DNA of 11,916 bases from assembly GCA_009602725.1 (NCBI GenBank), contig WELB01000128.1, forward strand, positions 152,231-164,146. Direction: 5' to 3'. Shown here piece after piece: positions 1-9,310 of this stretch. A program made the position numbers and the translations under genes. Under the pieces are notes generated by a model. The model worked only from the letters and a program-made list of their open reading frames with translations, was not told the DNA's origin and made no database searches. This DNA comes from Spirogloea muscicola. Its lineage: Eukaryota; Streptophyta; Zygnematophyceae; Spirogloeales; Spirogloeaceae. Position 1 is the stretch's first letter. Each line of letters begins with the position of its first letter.

Positions 1-45
1 CGGCGGCGGCGACGGCGGCGACGGTGGCGGCGGCATCGTCGCCGC
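1..45 (+). repeat. CGG/GAC-rich trinucleotide tract at the window edge
   Basis: Imperfect CGG repeat. In frame 2 it reads as a Gly/Asp-rich stretch that continues into the first visible exon of the esterase gene (...VAVVAAACNPQQDGNATEGF...), so it is probably translated as a low-complexity segment. The frame assignment depends on the exon model. Confidence 0.55.
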
Positions 46-3000
46 GCTGCTGCCGCCGTCGTTGCGCCGCGCTGGGCTCTCGAGGTCCGCCGCAGACGAC
101 GACGACGTCGCGGTGGTGGCGGCGGCCTGCAACCCGCAGCAGGATGGCAACGCCACGGAGGGCTTCACGCCGGCCGGCGTCTACGAGCTCCTCTTCGACG
201 TGGGGCCCCTCACCTCCCTCCTTCTCTCCCTCCTCAGCCTCCCAAATCAGACATTGAACGACTGATCCCTCCGGCGTCTACGAGCTCCGCATCGACGTGG
301 GGCCCCTCACCTCCCTCCCTCCTCAGCCTCCGAAGTACAAATTGTAAAGAAGTGATTGCTTTGGCGTCTACAAGCTCCGCTTCGACGTGGGGCCCCTCAC
401 CTCCCTCCCTCCTCAGCCTCCGAAGCTAGACATTGCAAAGAACGTCTGATTCTTCACAATCAAGTCCAGTCGCCTGGAAGACTCGGCAGCCGCTATCGTG
501 GGTCCCCAACTGCCTGCCGCCGCCGCCGCCGCAGCTCCCGCTGGCACGCGGCTCCACCGACGCCGCGTGGTTCGCCAAGGTGCTGTCGCCGAGCGCGCTG
601 CTGGCCGCGGACGTGCGGCCCGCCGGGCCGAGCCAGCCGCACACCTACATCGCCTCCTTCCGGCCTGTCGAGCCCGGCCTCCACCGGGCAAGTCGTCCCC
701 CAAGCTGGCCCCCCTCCACTTGGCTTCGTACCCAATTCAAGCGGTAATAATTATAAGCAGTAGGATTGCCTCTATTAGACACCATACTACTTCTCTTGGA
801 CTAGCATGACTTCCATAGTAGAGACCGCGAACGTCGTGAAGGTAAACAATCATAGAAGATAAGCTGGCTCCACCTGGCCGCTCTGGTTCTCCGTCTCTCA
901 GTGCCCGTCTCCCTCCTCCTTCCCTCCTGAGCCCTCGTCGCTTCACCACCTCCCTCCTCCCTCTCCGGCCTCCCTCCTCTCCAGCCTTCCTTACTCCTTG
1001 GCCCTGCCCCTTGCTCTCCAATCTCTCCTTCCCTCCTTGCTGGCTTCTCCTCAGTCAGTGCATTTGACACTGGCAGCGGCTGCATCGGCCCGGCCGCGCA
1101 GGTGCACGTGCGGCTGGAGTACCTGCACCGGCGGCACGCCTTTGGCGGCATCATCCCGCCGGTCACGCACCGCCGCTTGTGGGCCGACGACGAGGTGTGG
1201 CTCAGCCCCGGCCAACTCGTCGCGCCCCCGCTCCTCGGCTACACCCCACCCGAGTCGCCGTTCCTCGTGAGCGCCAGTCATCTTCTCCTGCACCCCCTTG
1301 CTCCCCTTCTTGCCTTCCCTCCTCGTCTTGCTACCCTCTGCATCCTCCTCTCTGTTCTCCACATTCACTTCTGTTGCACCCCCCTCCTCTTTATTAAGCG
1401 TCTCTCCTTCAGCTTCTCCTCTTACCTCTCTCAACAAAAACTCTCCTCCTCTGCCTCCCACCGTCTCCTCGACACTTTGCCACCCTCCTCACCGCCTGCT
1501 GCAAGGCGCCTCCTCTTGCTCGGTCCCCCTCTCCCTCCACAGTCTCCCTCCTCGTCTCCCTCTTCATGCTGCTGAAGTGGCATACAACCTTTGGCACTCA
1601 GTCATGAAGTCCTATAAGCAACCCCAAAATCAGATGACAGCAGTACGTGTCTAATTGAAGAACACTGAACTCTTATGCTCAATAAGTCCATCCCTTGCTA
1701 TTTACCTCCAGGTGGATATTCTCGAGAAAGGCCTGGAATATTTTGCCGCCAAGCGGGCCGCCAAGCGTGGCGGCCGCGCGGAGCTGCCGACGTGCGGCAG
1801 GTGCGGCGACTACAGTGGGTACTGGGCCAAGGCGCCGCCAGCACCAGACTTCCTGCCACCAGTGGGCCTTGCCGACAATGTGTGCCCACACGGCTGCGCC
1901 GACGCCGCTGCCGTCGTCTGCGACCTCAAGAACAAGAGCCCTGGTGACCTGCTGGCAGCCCTCAAGCCCCGCCACCAAGCCTGATGCTTACGTCCTAACT
2001 CCATGAAGTAAAGATCTGAAGCACCATGAATCGCTGAGGCCCGACCTCTGAATCATCGTCCTCAAGAGGTTGAACAGCGGACTGAGGGCCGCTGCTAATG
2101 TTGCACGCCTGGACAGGGCGGCCGAGCCTCCTGCGAGATCGGCGTGGCCGCATCGAGCCGTGGCTCAACTTTGAGCGCTGGCGGGCGCACGACTGCAACT
2201 ACCCCCGCTACGACCAGTCCGCCGGCGAGGCCTGCCTGGCCAAGTTAGTAACAGCCTCTCCTTCCCTCCTACCTTCAGGTGGCCAAGCAGCAGAAGGCTG
2301 TCGTTACTTACTGTGGTTACTTTCTGATGGGCCTGCACGGTGGGGCTGTGTCGCCGCTCTCAGGCACCGGATCGTGGTCGTCGGCGACAGCGTGGCGATG
2401 CAGGAGTGCAATTTCCTGCAATGTGCGCTGCAGCGCGACAACTGCGACGTGAACTGCGCCCACAGGCACGCCCACTTGCGGCTCTGCCCCTCCTTAAGGG
2501 CAGACGATGAAATGTCGTGTGTCCATTGTCCAGTCACCGACAGTCAACAGTAATACTCCAATCACAGAGAGGCTATGGCTATGGGTCAAGCACATGATCC
2601 CAAATTTGTTACATTAAGGAACATGTTGAACAACAATGTCTACTCCTGTCCTTCTGGGAGGACTCCGCTCCAATTCTGGGCATTCAATGACAAGGCAGAA
2701 GCTTTTTGTGGGCCCACCTTGCTCCTCCTGAAGCTTGAGCAGATATGAAACACTGACCCCTGAGTTAAATCCTGAGTTATTTCTCACTCAAGTCTCACAC
2801 ACTTTCTCTCTCCCCCCCCTTCTCCCAATACGCTTCCCCTGTCTGCTCCTGCTACTGCCACAGGCGCCCTGAGGAGCCGTGCTTTGAGAACCAGGGCAAC
2901 CGCTCGGCAGTGGTCGCCTGCGTGTCGCCTGAGAACTTCTTCGGGCCACTTCTGCCGCATGGCGAGCACAACCCACGCTTTGAGAAGACGGGTCCTCACC

Positions 3001-3861
3001 CGTGGACTCATGTCCGCACTGCACGCTGGAGTGCCCTTCAGGTTGCACCGCTTGGCCATTGACCGTGCTGTGCTGATACTTTTAATCTTCAAACTACAGT
3101 TGATTCGCATTTGCTTTCTCAAGGTGTCATGCAATACTCGACGCTGACAGTGAAGTGAGGAGAAATGACTGGATATGAGTTGTAGTCACTGAGATTGACC
3201 TGGTCGAACCTTGAAAGACAGTCATCAACATCTGCTGATGCTTGCAAGTACGTGCTTTGATGATACGGCATCCCTGGCGCAGGTCCCAGCTGCAGATCGT
3301 GTTCGTTACATCACAGAGGCACTGGAGCGCCACGGCATGGGGCCCAAGTCGAACCCCGCGGGCGTGCGTACAGTGCTGCTCCTCTCGATCGGTCTGCACG
3401 ATGCGGTGGACGATTGGGACGTGCTCCTGGACTCTTTCACAATGCCGGGGCCCGGCGGTACATGGGGCGCGCTCCTGGACAGCGCCATCGCCGCTGGCAT
3501 TGACCGCGTGGTGTGGCAGAGCCAGGTTGCCATTCATAAGTACGTTGCCGACACGACTAACTGCTCGGAGATTTGGGCCGAGGTCGGCCTCGACCGCGTG
3601 AACTGCATCCGCTCGGACTACGACCCCAAGGTGTTCATCAACAACCCACGAGTGGAGCTAATCAACACGTTCGTCGCCGACGTCGCGGCGGGCCTTGCCG
3701 GGCGCGGCGCCGCCGTCGACGTGCTCGACGCGTGGGCTGTGTCGCAGACGCGCGAGGACCACACGCTGTTTCACAGCGACCAGACGCACCCCTGCGACGA
3801 CGTGTACCGCGAGCTCCTCCAGATTCTGCTCCACCTCCTCTGCCCCATGCCCGCCTCCTAA
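2..3861 (+). CDS. Filamin-type Ig + PC-esterase (NXPE/TBL-like) protein, 5' partial, multi-exon
   Basis: This is a spliced gene that enters from the left edge. Proposed exons are <2-199, about 450-687, 1102-1266, 1712-1943, 2117-2243, 2364-about 2516, 2864-3041 and 3283-3861 (TAA stop). Phases agree at 687/1102 (0), 1266/1712 (0), 1943/2117 (1), 2243/2364 (2) and 3041/3283 (0). The product resembles a filamin-type Ig fold (TYIASFRPVEPG joined to VHVRLEY, ending ESPFLVDI), then a Cys-rich linker (CGRCGDYSGYW), then a PC-esterase domain. That domain has a W..HDCNY..YD...ACLA lead-in, the GDS nucleophile Ser (codon 2389-2391), GLHD (3391-3402) and the C-terminal DQTH dyad (Asp 3778, His 3787). 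PC-esterases are SGNH-fold enzymes linked to acyl modification of glycans in the secretory pathway. The exact substrate is not deducible here. The first two exon limits and the end of the 2364 exon are uncertain. No signal peptide is visible because the 5' end is missing. The esterase assignment is firm and the Ig call is moderate. Confidence 0.8.
172..445 (+). repeat. Three tandem copies of a ~90-97 bp exon-intron boundary unit
   Basis: The string GGCGTCTAC starts at 176, 273 and 363, giving periods of 97 and 90 bp. Each unit contains the end of a coding segment (GVYELLFDV, GVYELRIDV, GVYKLRFDV), a GTGGGGCCCC donor-like step, a CTCC-rich tract, and a CTCAGCCTCC acceptor-like end. Only the first copy is continuous with a long open frame upstream. 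The copies have diverged at single bases and by a short CT deletion. Confidence 0.85.
889..1054 (+). repeat. Polypyrimidine (TCCCTCC-rich) tract in an intron of the esterase gene
   Basis: Dense runs of TCCCTCCTCC and related strings on the sense strand end at a CTCAG. The tract lies in the proposed 688-1101 intron. It reads as a long polypyrimidine region rather than coding sequence, although it stays open in some frames because C/T-only codons include no stops. Confidence 0.65.
1276..1570 (+). repeat. Polypyrimidine tract in the 1267-1711 intron of the esterase gene
   Basis: A second long C/T-rich stretch, made of CTCCTC and CCCTCC words, lies between a GTGAGC donor at 1267 and a CCTCCAG acceptor ending at 1711. 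The long Ser/Pro/Leu open frames here arise from the composition bias. Confidence 0.65.
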
Positions 3862-4177
3862 CACGAGATAAGCCTTACCATGACGTATACCTTAACTGTG
3901 CGATGTATGACATTTGCCACTACCTCCCCTGAAGCCTTTATCTACGTTCAACGCTGTCAACAACCCCTCTCTCTCCTCTCTATGATTGCACTGTTCAGGC
4001 ACTTCTTTAGCCACAGCTTCTCTTCATTTTTGCCCCTGATTGGGTGGACCGTATCCTTGCTTGTCTAGACTCGACTTGGAGCAGTAGCTAGCATGATATG
4101 GATATACACGCGGACGCGCTGGGGGGATGCCCCACAGCCACTGTCCCTTTACTCTGAAACGCAGAACAATAACGATA

Positions 4178-4182
4178 TGTAA
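4178..4182 (+). terminator. Candidate polyadenylation signal TGTAA for the esterase gene
   Basis: A TGTAA pentamer lies 317 nt after the TAA stop. TGTAA is the usual polyadenylation signal in chlorophyte algae. A five-base motif occurs often by chance, so position and strand are the only support. Confidence 0.35.
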
Positions 4183-4295
4183 AATGCCAAGGTCACTTGG
4201 GCTATGCAGAACTTGCAGCCCTATGATTCCTCAACTACATCATTGAACACATGAGACTGTCACAGCTTGGCCTGCATAATGTCACAGCCAGGGCT

Positions 4296-4300
4296 TTACA
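4296..4300 (-). terminator. Candidate polyadenylation signal TGTAA for NAR1 (distal)
   Basis: Minus-strand TGTAA about 390 nt beyond the NAR1 stop codon. It is one of two candidates on this strand. Confidence 0.25.
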
Positions 4301-4419
4301 TTTTGTGAGACTTGGTTTGCATTGCAGTGCCATCTCACGCTGTGATCTGGTATTTTGACTGTGCCTCAGCTCATTTGCTTCTGCAAGGCTGGTCGTTCGG
4401 AAGCATAAGCCCTGACTGC

Positions 4420-4424
4420 TTACA
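4420..4424 (-). terminator. Candidate polyadenylation signal TGTAA for NAR1 (proximal)
   Basis: Minus-strand TGTAA about 270 nt beyond the NAR1 stop codon, inside the convergent spacer. It is the nearer of two candidates. Confidence 0.3.
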
Positions 4425-4691
4425 ACCCCGCGCAAATTCCTATCTGACTCAACAAGTTTACTAAGAAAGGGTGTTGATCAATATGTGATAAATGCGTAAG
4501 CCTGAGCAGCCTGGATTATGATAGTGGAGGACTTCCCGTTTGCCAGCCTTGATGCATGCCATTATGACTGCTGTCTGTGGGCTGGTGTTTGCTAAACTTG
4601 ATGTGCACTTTCTATCAGTCACCTGAGATGTCCCCAACTGGTGCTTCGGTATCTACAATGCACCCCTTGCCCTTGTGCAAGCCCCAAAGTG

Positions 4692-7600
4692 TCACCAGTT
4701 GCTTATCTGACTGGTCACGCTCTTGTCCCGCCTGTGGTACTGCGTGTGCATGAGTTCCCTGGCTCTTGGCGAGAAAGGATGACCGAGCCAGCTTGCATAG
4801 AGCGACTGCACCACTCTATTCTCTGCCGGGTCCTTGACATCAACCTGTCACCAGAATATCAAGAATGTCGCAGCATATCACTCACGGATCAACTTAGCTC
4901 CTTGGAAGAAGGAAAACCCATTACAAAATGGATCCCATGCTGTTTCATTAACGTCTTCATCTTCTTTTAACGTAAGTGGCTGCATAAGCATGCAAGGCAC
5001 TCATGCAGATGATGTAGACCACCCCAGCTGGCTTTAATGACCTTCTCTCCAACATATGCCAGTTCAGAGTACTTCAGAGTAAGACAGACTTGCACTTCCA
5101 GGTGCAAGCTTTCTCTGCAAAGTCAGGGAAAGGGGCATTGATGCACCTCTTGCAAGTATGCTGTCTCCAGCTGCTGGAGGACGTTCTTGGCGCTCTGCCC
5201 CTTCCTTGGCTTGATTTGCCCACCCCCATTCAAACAGCCTGCCCGACATCAAAAGAAGAGCGACCACATCATTAACTACCATCAGTTGTGCCGCACTACG
5301 TCCTGCAAACTGGACATTGCCGCCTCTGAGCTTCTTTTCATATTCTGCTCTACGGATATTTCTGGCAGCTCCAAAATTTCAATGAAGCTGCTGCAGCTTT
5401 GCTGCTGGAAGCTGGAAGCTGGCAGGTGGTCAATGTCACAGCCAAATGCATGCCTCGACAGGGACGAGAGGACTGCACCTCCTGGGCAAGCCATGACCTC
5501 GACAAAGTCATACTCGCACCGCCCACTCTTCAACTTTCTGACCAGGGTCTGGATGTTTCTGAAGCCATTGGCAATGGCGAACCTCAAGACCGTCTTCCCA
5601 TCCACCTGTTGCAGCAACGGAGGTGGGCATTCAGTGCTCACAGCACCTGTGCAGGTCTCTTGATCATGCAGATATATGATCTCTTTGTCCAATACTGTTC
5701 AATAAGCGACAACATCATGAACGCAATGCTGCTAACACACTACTCTCAGGTCCACCAGGCTCAATTCTGAAGTATAGAGGCCTACTAAGGTACAACTAAA
5801 TTCACCTCTAAGGAGACTTCCTTGAAGTCGACATTGCGAACGGTCCGAAACTCCACGGGTTCAGCCACTCCGCGTCCAAAGAGAACCTTTGCGGCGTACC
5901 GAAAGATGCTCTCAGCATACCCTCCGGACCCACCCCGAGCTCCATACAGATGCCCATCCTCGTCCACATTTGTCACCCTGAAGGTGATGCCAACATCAAA
6001 AGCAACATTCGTGAGCATTGGCCTTCTTGCCTAAAACCTTAGGTATTTAGCGGAGCTCCAAACTGGCTTGTGAATGCATAGACAGTAATTGCTTGCATAG
6101 GATTTTGCTATTAGCTCAGAAATCTCATGGACTTCATTGCTTGCTGCAATAGTTTCAACAGTATCGTCATCTGACTCATATTCTGTTTCCTTAGTCGGAT
6201 GACATTTGCTACGTCTGTGATACTTGTCTTGCCACAAGAAAGGAGGCCGGACAAGCTTGAGGCAAGCATGTTCAGGTTCTATGAGCAGCTTTCACTCTTA
6301 CAATCTGTCCAGTGGTGACTCCTCCAGCTGCTTGAAATCCACACCCTGCTTCTGTAGCATCCGCAAAGTGTCAGATGCCACCTTGAATTTGCTTGCCCGG
6401 AGTGAACGATTGCAATAGCAGTGGCGGCAGCACATCACGTACTCAATGCAGGGCCGCTTGACAAGAACAGGTGCTACGATTCTTTGACATAACCACTAAC
6501 ACCTCCTGTTTCTAACCAAGGAGGTGGGCCAGAGGGACCCACATCTAACAGCTCAAGCATTTCGCCAGAGGTTAGCACGCAGTCAGTCTCGCTGCAGTTC
6601 CCGCTGGCGTCGTCAACAGCGAACACGAAGTCGTCTCGTGAGGCTTCAAGCTTCTTGTCATAGCACGGCATCACCGTCACGTGGTATACTTGATCTGGCC
6701 TGCAGAACATGGGCATCAATGGTGGGTCAGGAACTCCACGCTCTGCAAGGAACTTCACACAACATTCTCACGAAATCAAGCTAGAAGCAAAGGCTCTGCG
6801 ACACAGCTCATTACACTGAGTGAAGAGCTTGGCCATTGGCAATCAGTAGCTCCTCCGTTTTGTGGTGGAGTCAGCTAAGGCACAGTGGCTTTGCTGCGCA
6901 CCTCAATCCCAGCGTGTAACACACGTGACGCTTAAGTATTGTGCCCATTGCCTGCTGTGGGCTTTTGGCAGAGCTGATGTAGGGCAGGATATATGACCCA
7001 TGCGTCTTTTCAGCATAGCAAATCCATCCTTCACCCAAGAAAGGAGACTTATAGCATATACTGAGAATGATGTAAGGTGCAGGTGATAGGAATTATCCGC
7101 TAACAACCTTCAGCTTTGTACTCAAAGACACAATATCCTCTAAGCCTCATCCTCAGGCAGTGCTACTCATCCGTCTGTTACTACAATCTACTATTTACAG
7201 CGAAGCAGGAGCAAGAGGTATTTCCCCCATGTCCACTCTGAGTGAAATAGCAGCCGCGTACCTGGGCAAGCAGATGCGAGCATAGGGAGCCGCCCAGTTC
7301 GGCCTGATGTGCTCGGCTTGCAATCCTCCACGTCCTCTGGAGGATGACTGTCTCGATATCTAGCCACAAATTCCTCGCTCGCCTCAAGCAGAACGAGGTC
7401 GCGGCTGCAGCTTGTGTCAAAGACAGCACGCACCCCCAGGGACTTCAGGTACATCGTCAACTTCCTGAAAGCCTGCAGGGACGGGCGACAGGGAGAACAT
7501 GTGACATATATTGCTGTGCGCTGTTCAGGTAAGTGGGGATTGCCTTGAGGTTTGCCTGAAGCCCACATCTATCTTTGAGGGGCACCTCACCTGCAAAGGA

Positions 7601-8832
7601 GTAACTCCGTAATACACCGCTAGTGAAGCACGCGTCTGAGGCGACAGGGAGACAATCACGGCCTTGTCACCAGCCTGGATTTTAGACACAAACTCATCGG
7701 TACTCTGCTGCTCCAGCATGATCGTCTCTGCCGACGTGATGCAGCCGCTGCGGTTGGGCACAAACCTAGTAAGTAGGTCATCAGAGAAACTGGCAGAACT
7801 TCTATGCCACAGCATGAACGATGTATCCCCACAGCAATACTCCAGTGGCTGCTGAAAAGCTGGTCAACAACAGCAACTCAATACACTGCAGAGCAGAGGT
7901 GCTTGGGACTAGCAATGTACAGAAGAAGATAAGCACCATATCAAAGGAGTGCCAGTCTCTGGGCTACACGGCCTGGGGGTGATAAGATGACTCAGATTGC
8001 ATGCAAGTAGAGAATGAAGGATGAAAGGCTTCTACATCATATGATACTCAATATTGGAAAATGATAGCAGGATAGCACGGACATGGTGCAAGTATATATA
8101 CACTGCAGGATGCTCAGCCTACCTGCATGCCAGACAGTCATGAAGTGTGACCTTTACGGCCTCTCCGTTTTCGACCAGCTTAGCCTGCAGAAAGCTTGAC
8201 GAGCTCTTGGCCTGAATCTGCACCTCAACATCCTGCGACGAGCAACAGGAGACGGCTACCATTCAGGACCTGATGTCATGCACCTCAAATTTGCGCAATG
8301 TCAAGCTCGGTGGTACCACACACATGCTGTATCTGGAAAACCCAACCCCTATCTGAACCTTGGCAGGCTTTGCAGCTAAGTGTGCAAATGAAGGTCTGCA
8401 AATTCATCAATATTAAGCGTGCCAGGGAGGCCAGCCGGTCAGCGTGGCACTGGTCACAAGCAGCCACAGTGTGACGCACAACAACAAATACAACTTCTAA
8501 GGTCTAGAGTGTGGGAAGTAGGGTTTAGACTTTAGGGGTTTAGGGTTTAGGGTATAAGGGTTAAGGGTTAAAATCAAGCCAATTGACGAGCTGCTCAACC
8601 TCTTGGCCTGTCAGCGCTGCCTGTGTAGCGCGGAGGAGGCGCAGTGGGGTCAAGGTCGAGAGAGACTGATCAAGTGCAAGGGTTCAGGATTTCTGACGCT
8701 GAGGTCGAGCTTCGGCGCGCCGCCAGGCTGCTGCTGCTGGTGGCCCTTGAGGCTGACGACGCACGCCTGCGACGGGGCAATGAAGTCGTTGAGGTCGGCC
8801 ACGCGCAGCGCGCCCGAGAACCTGTCAGCCAT
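4692..8832 (-). CDS. NAR1: Cytosolic Fe-S cluster assembly factor Nar1/CIAO3 (NARFL, IOP1), complete, 11 exons
   Basis: The complete minus-strand gene has exons 8832-8698, 8232-8123, 7747-7591, 7472-7262, 7028-6902, 6699-6543, 6351-6302, 5977-5806, 5605-5479, 5238-5147 and 4844-4692. All introns are GT-AG, phases agree throughout, and the total is 1491 nt, or 496 aa (human and Arabidopsis proteins are about 475). The N-terminus is [20 protein letters not shown], as in the family. An N-terminal [4Fe-4S] site is formed by C24, C78, C81 and C84 (CLACSGC). The hydrogenase-like cluster site is C203 (SACPG), C259 (MPCYDKK), C413 and C417 ([12 protein letters not shown]). The protein ends Ser-Asn-Trp, and a terminal Trp is usual in this family. 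Nar1 bridges the early CIA scaffold and the CIA targeting complex that delivers Fe-S clusters to cytosolic and nuclear proteins. It is not an active hydrogenase. The most tentative junction is the exon 1 donor (gtcaga), which still gives the right phase. A Gln/Ser-rich insert between C24 and C78 explains the extra length. Confidence 0.96.
8519..8571 (+). repeat. Interstitial telomere-like repeat (TTTAGGG type)
   Basis: About seven degenerate heptamers of the TTTAGGG class occur in a row, with variants GTTTAGGG, TATAAGGG and TTAAGGG. The block lies inside NAR1 intron 1, so on the NAR1 sense strand it reads CCCTAAA. The AAACCCTA word it contains is known in plants as a telo-box. Whether it is regulatory here is not shown by sequence. 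Confidence 0.85.
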
Positions 8833-8880
8833 TCCGTCGTCTGTTCTGTAGGCGCCGTGGGCGATCCACCTCCGGCAAAG

Positions 8881-8886
8881 CCGCCG

Positions 8887-8923
<37 letters not shown>

Positions 8924-8960
8924 NCGGCGGCTGCGGCGGCGGCTGCGGCGGCGGTCCCGG
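8881..8960. repeat. Inverted (CCG)n / (CGG)n trinucleotide tract with ambiguous base
   Basis: About 14 CCG triplets run into base N at 8924 and then into CGG/CTG triplets. The two halves are mutually complementary and could fold back. The tract lies 50-130 bp upstream of the NAR1 start codon, so it may be in its promoter or 5' UTR. The unresolved base suggests sequencing or assembly difficulty at this point. Confidence 0.85.
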
Positions 8961-9114
8961 TGAGCTGCTGAGCGAGCTATCCTCTATAGGCAAGCCCTTG
9001 CTTCTATGGGCGAGCACTGCTTTCTCTGGCTCTGGCTCTGGCCTGGGTACTGAGCTTTCCTCTGCATGGTTTCTGTGTTCTGCAGTGTTTTGTAGTTTCT
9101 CCGGCTCCTCTTTC

Positions 9115-9199
9115 TTTGGCTTTGGACATTGTCCATTCTTTTCTGGGCTGGCTTTGCCAGCCCCTCTTCTCTATTGGCGCGCATTCTCTGGCTTTGGCC
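9115..9199 (+). repeat. Repeat core with perfect hairpin (best-preserved copy)
   Basis: Contains GGGCTGGC (9145-9152), loop TTT, and GCCAGCCC (9156-9163), a perfect 8-bp stem. It is preceded by TGTCCATTCTTTTCT and followed by a GGCGCGCATTCTCTGGCTTTGG tail. Its reverse complement closely matches 11240-11310. A partial copy of the tail (TATGGGCGAGCACTGCTTTCT) lies just upstream at about 8995-9025. Confidence 0.7.
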
Positions 9200-9267
9200 A
9201 GGGGACTTCCAGGAGCCTAGCTTCTCGGACCTGAGGCTGCTTAGCAGTGGGTTACTGCGTAATACGT

Positions 9268-9288
9268 AGCTTAGGGTTCAGGGTTTAC
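9268..9288 (+). repeat. Second short telomere-like tract
   Basis: CTTAGGGTTCAGGGTTTACG is about three degenerate telomere heptamers, 700 bp to the right of the larger block and in the same orientation. It is too short to be certain. Confidence 0.5.
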
Positions 9289-9310
9289 GGTACTTCGTAC
9301 TTCAGGCTGT

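Larger units (their letters stand above)
3862..4691. other. Convergent intergenic spacer holding both 3' UTRs
   Basis: About 830 bp separates the stop of the esterase gene from the stop of NAR1 on the other strand, so the two genes converge. Base composition drops to a more AT-rich, low-complexity-free sequence. No open frame here looks coding, and I see no RNA gene. TGTAA motifs occur on both strands and are listed separately. Confidence 0.75.

Noticed and set aside
1102-1575. Continuous 157-codon frame through the 1267-1711 intron
   Set aside because: After residue 55 it becomes a Ser/Pro/Leu string produced by the C/T-only tract. A good donor at 1267 and an in-phase acceptor at 1711 rejoin coding sequence.
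4641-4970. Plus-strand 109-codon open frame followed by a CGTAAGT donor-like site
   Set aside because: It is antisense to NAR1 exon 11 and intron 10. The minus-strand reading gives the conserved Nar1 C-terminus.
5187-5770. Plus-strand open frames of 120-160 codons
   Set aside because: They are shadows of NAR1 exons 9 and 10 and the introns around them, with no recognisable domain.
4692-8832. Minus-strand gene as an [FeFe]-hydrogenase (HydA)
   Set aside because: The cysteine pattern near the C-terminus ([12 protein letters not shown]) is shared, but the N-terminus, the CLACSGC spacing and the NW ending are those of Nar1. HydA-specific segments are absent.
8644-9234. Plus-strand 196-codon open frame with a long proline run followed by a Gly/Cys run
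   Set aside because: It is a translation of the CCG/CGG tract and overlaps NAR1 exon 1 on the other strand. The homopolymeric composition comes from the repeat, and it contains the ambiguous base.
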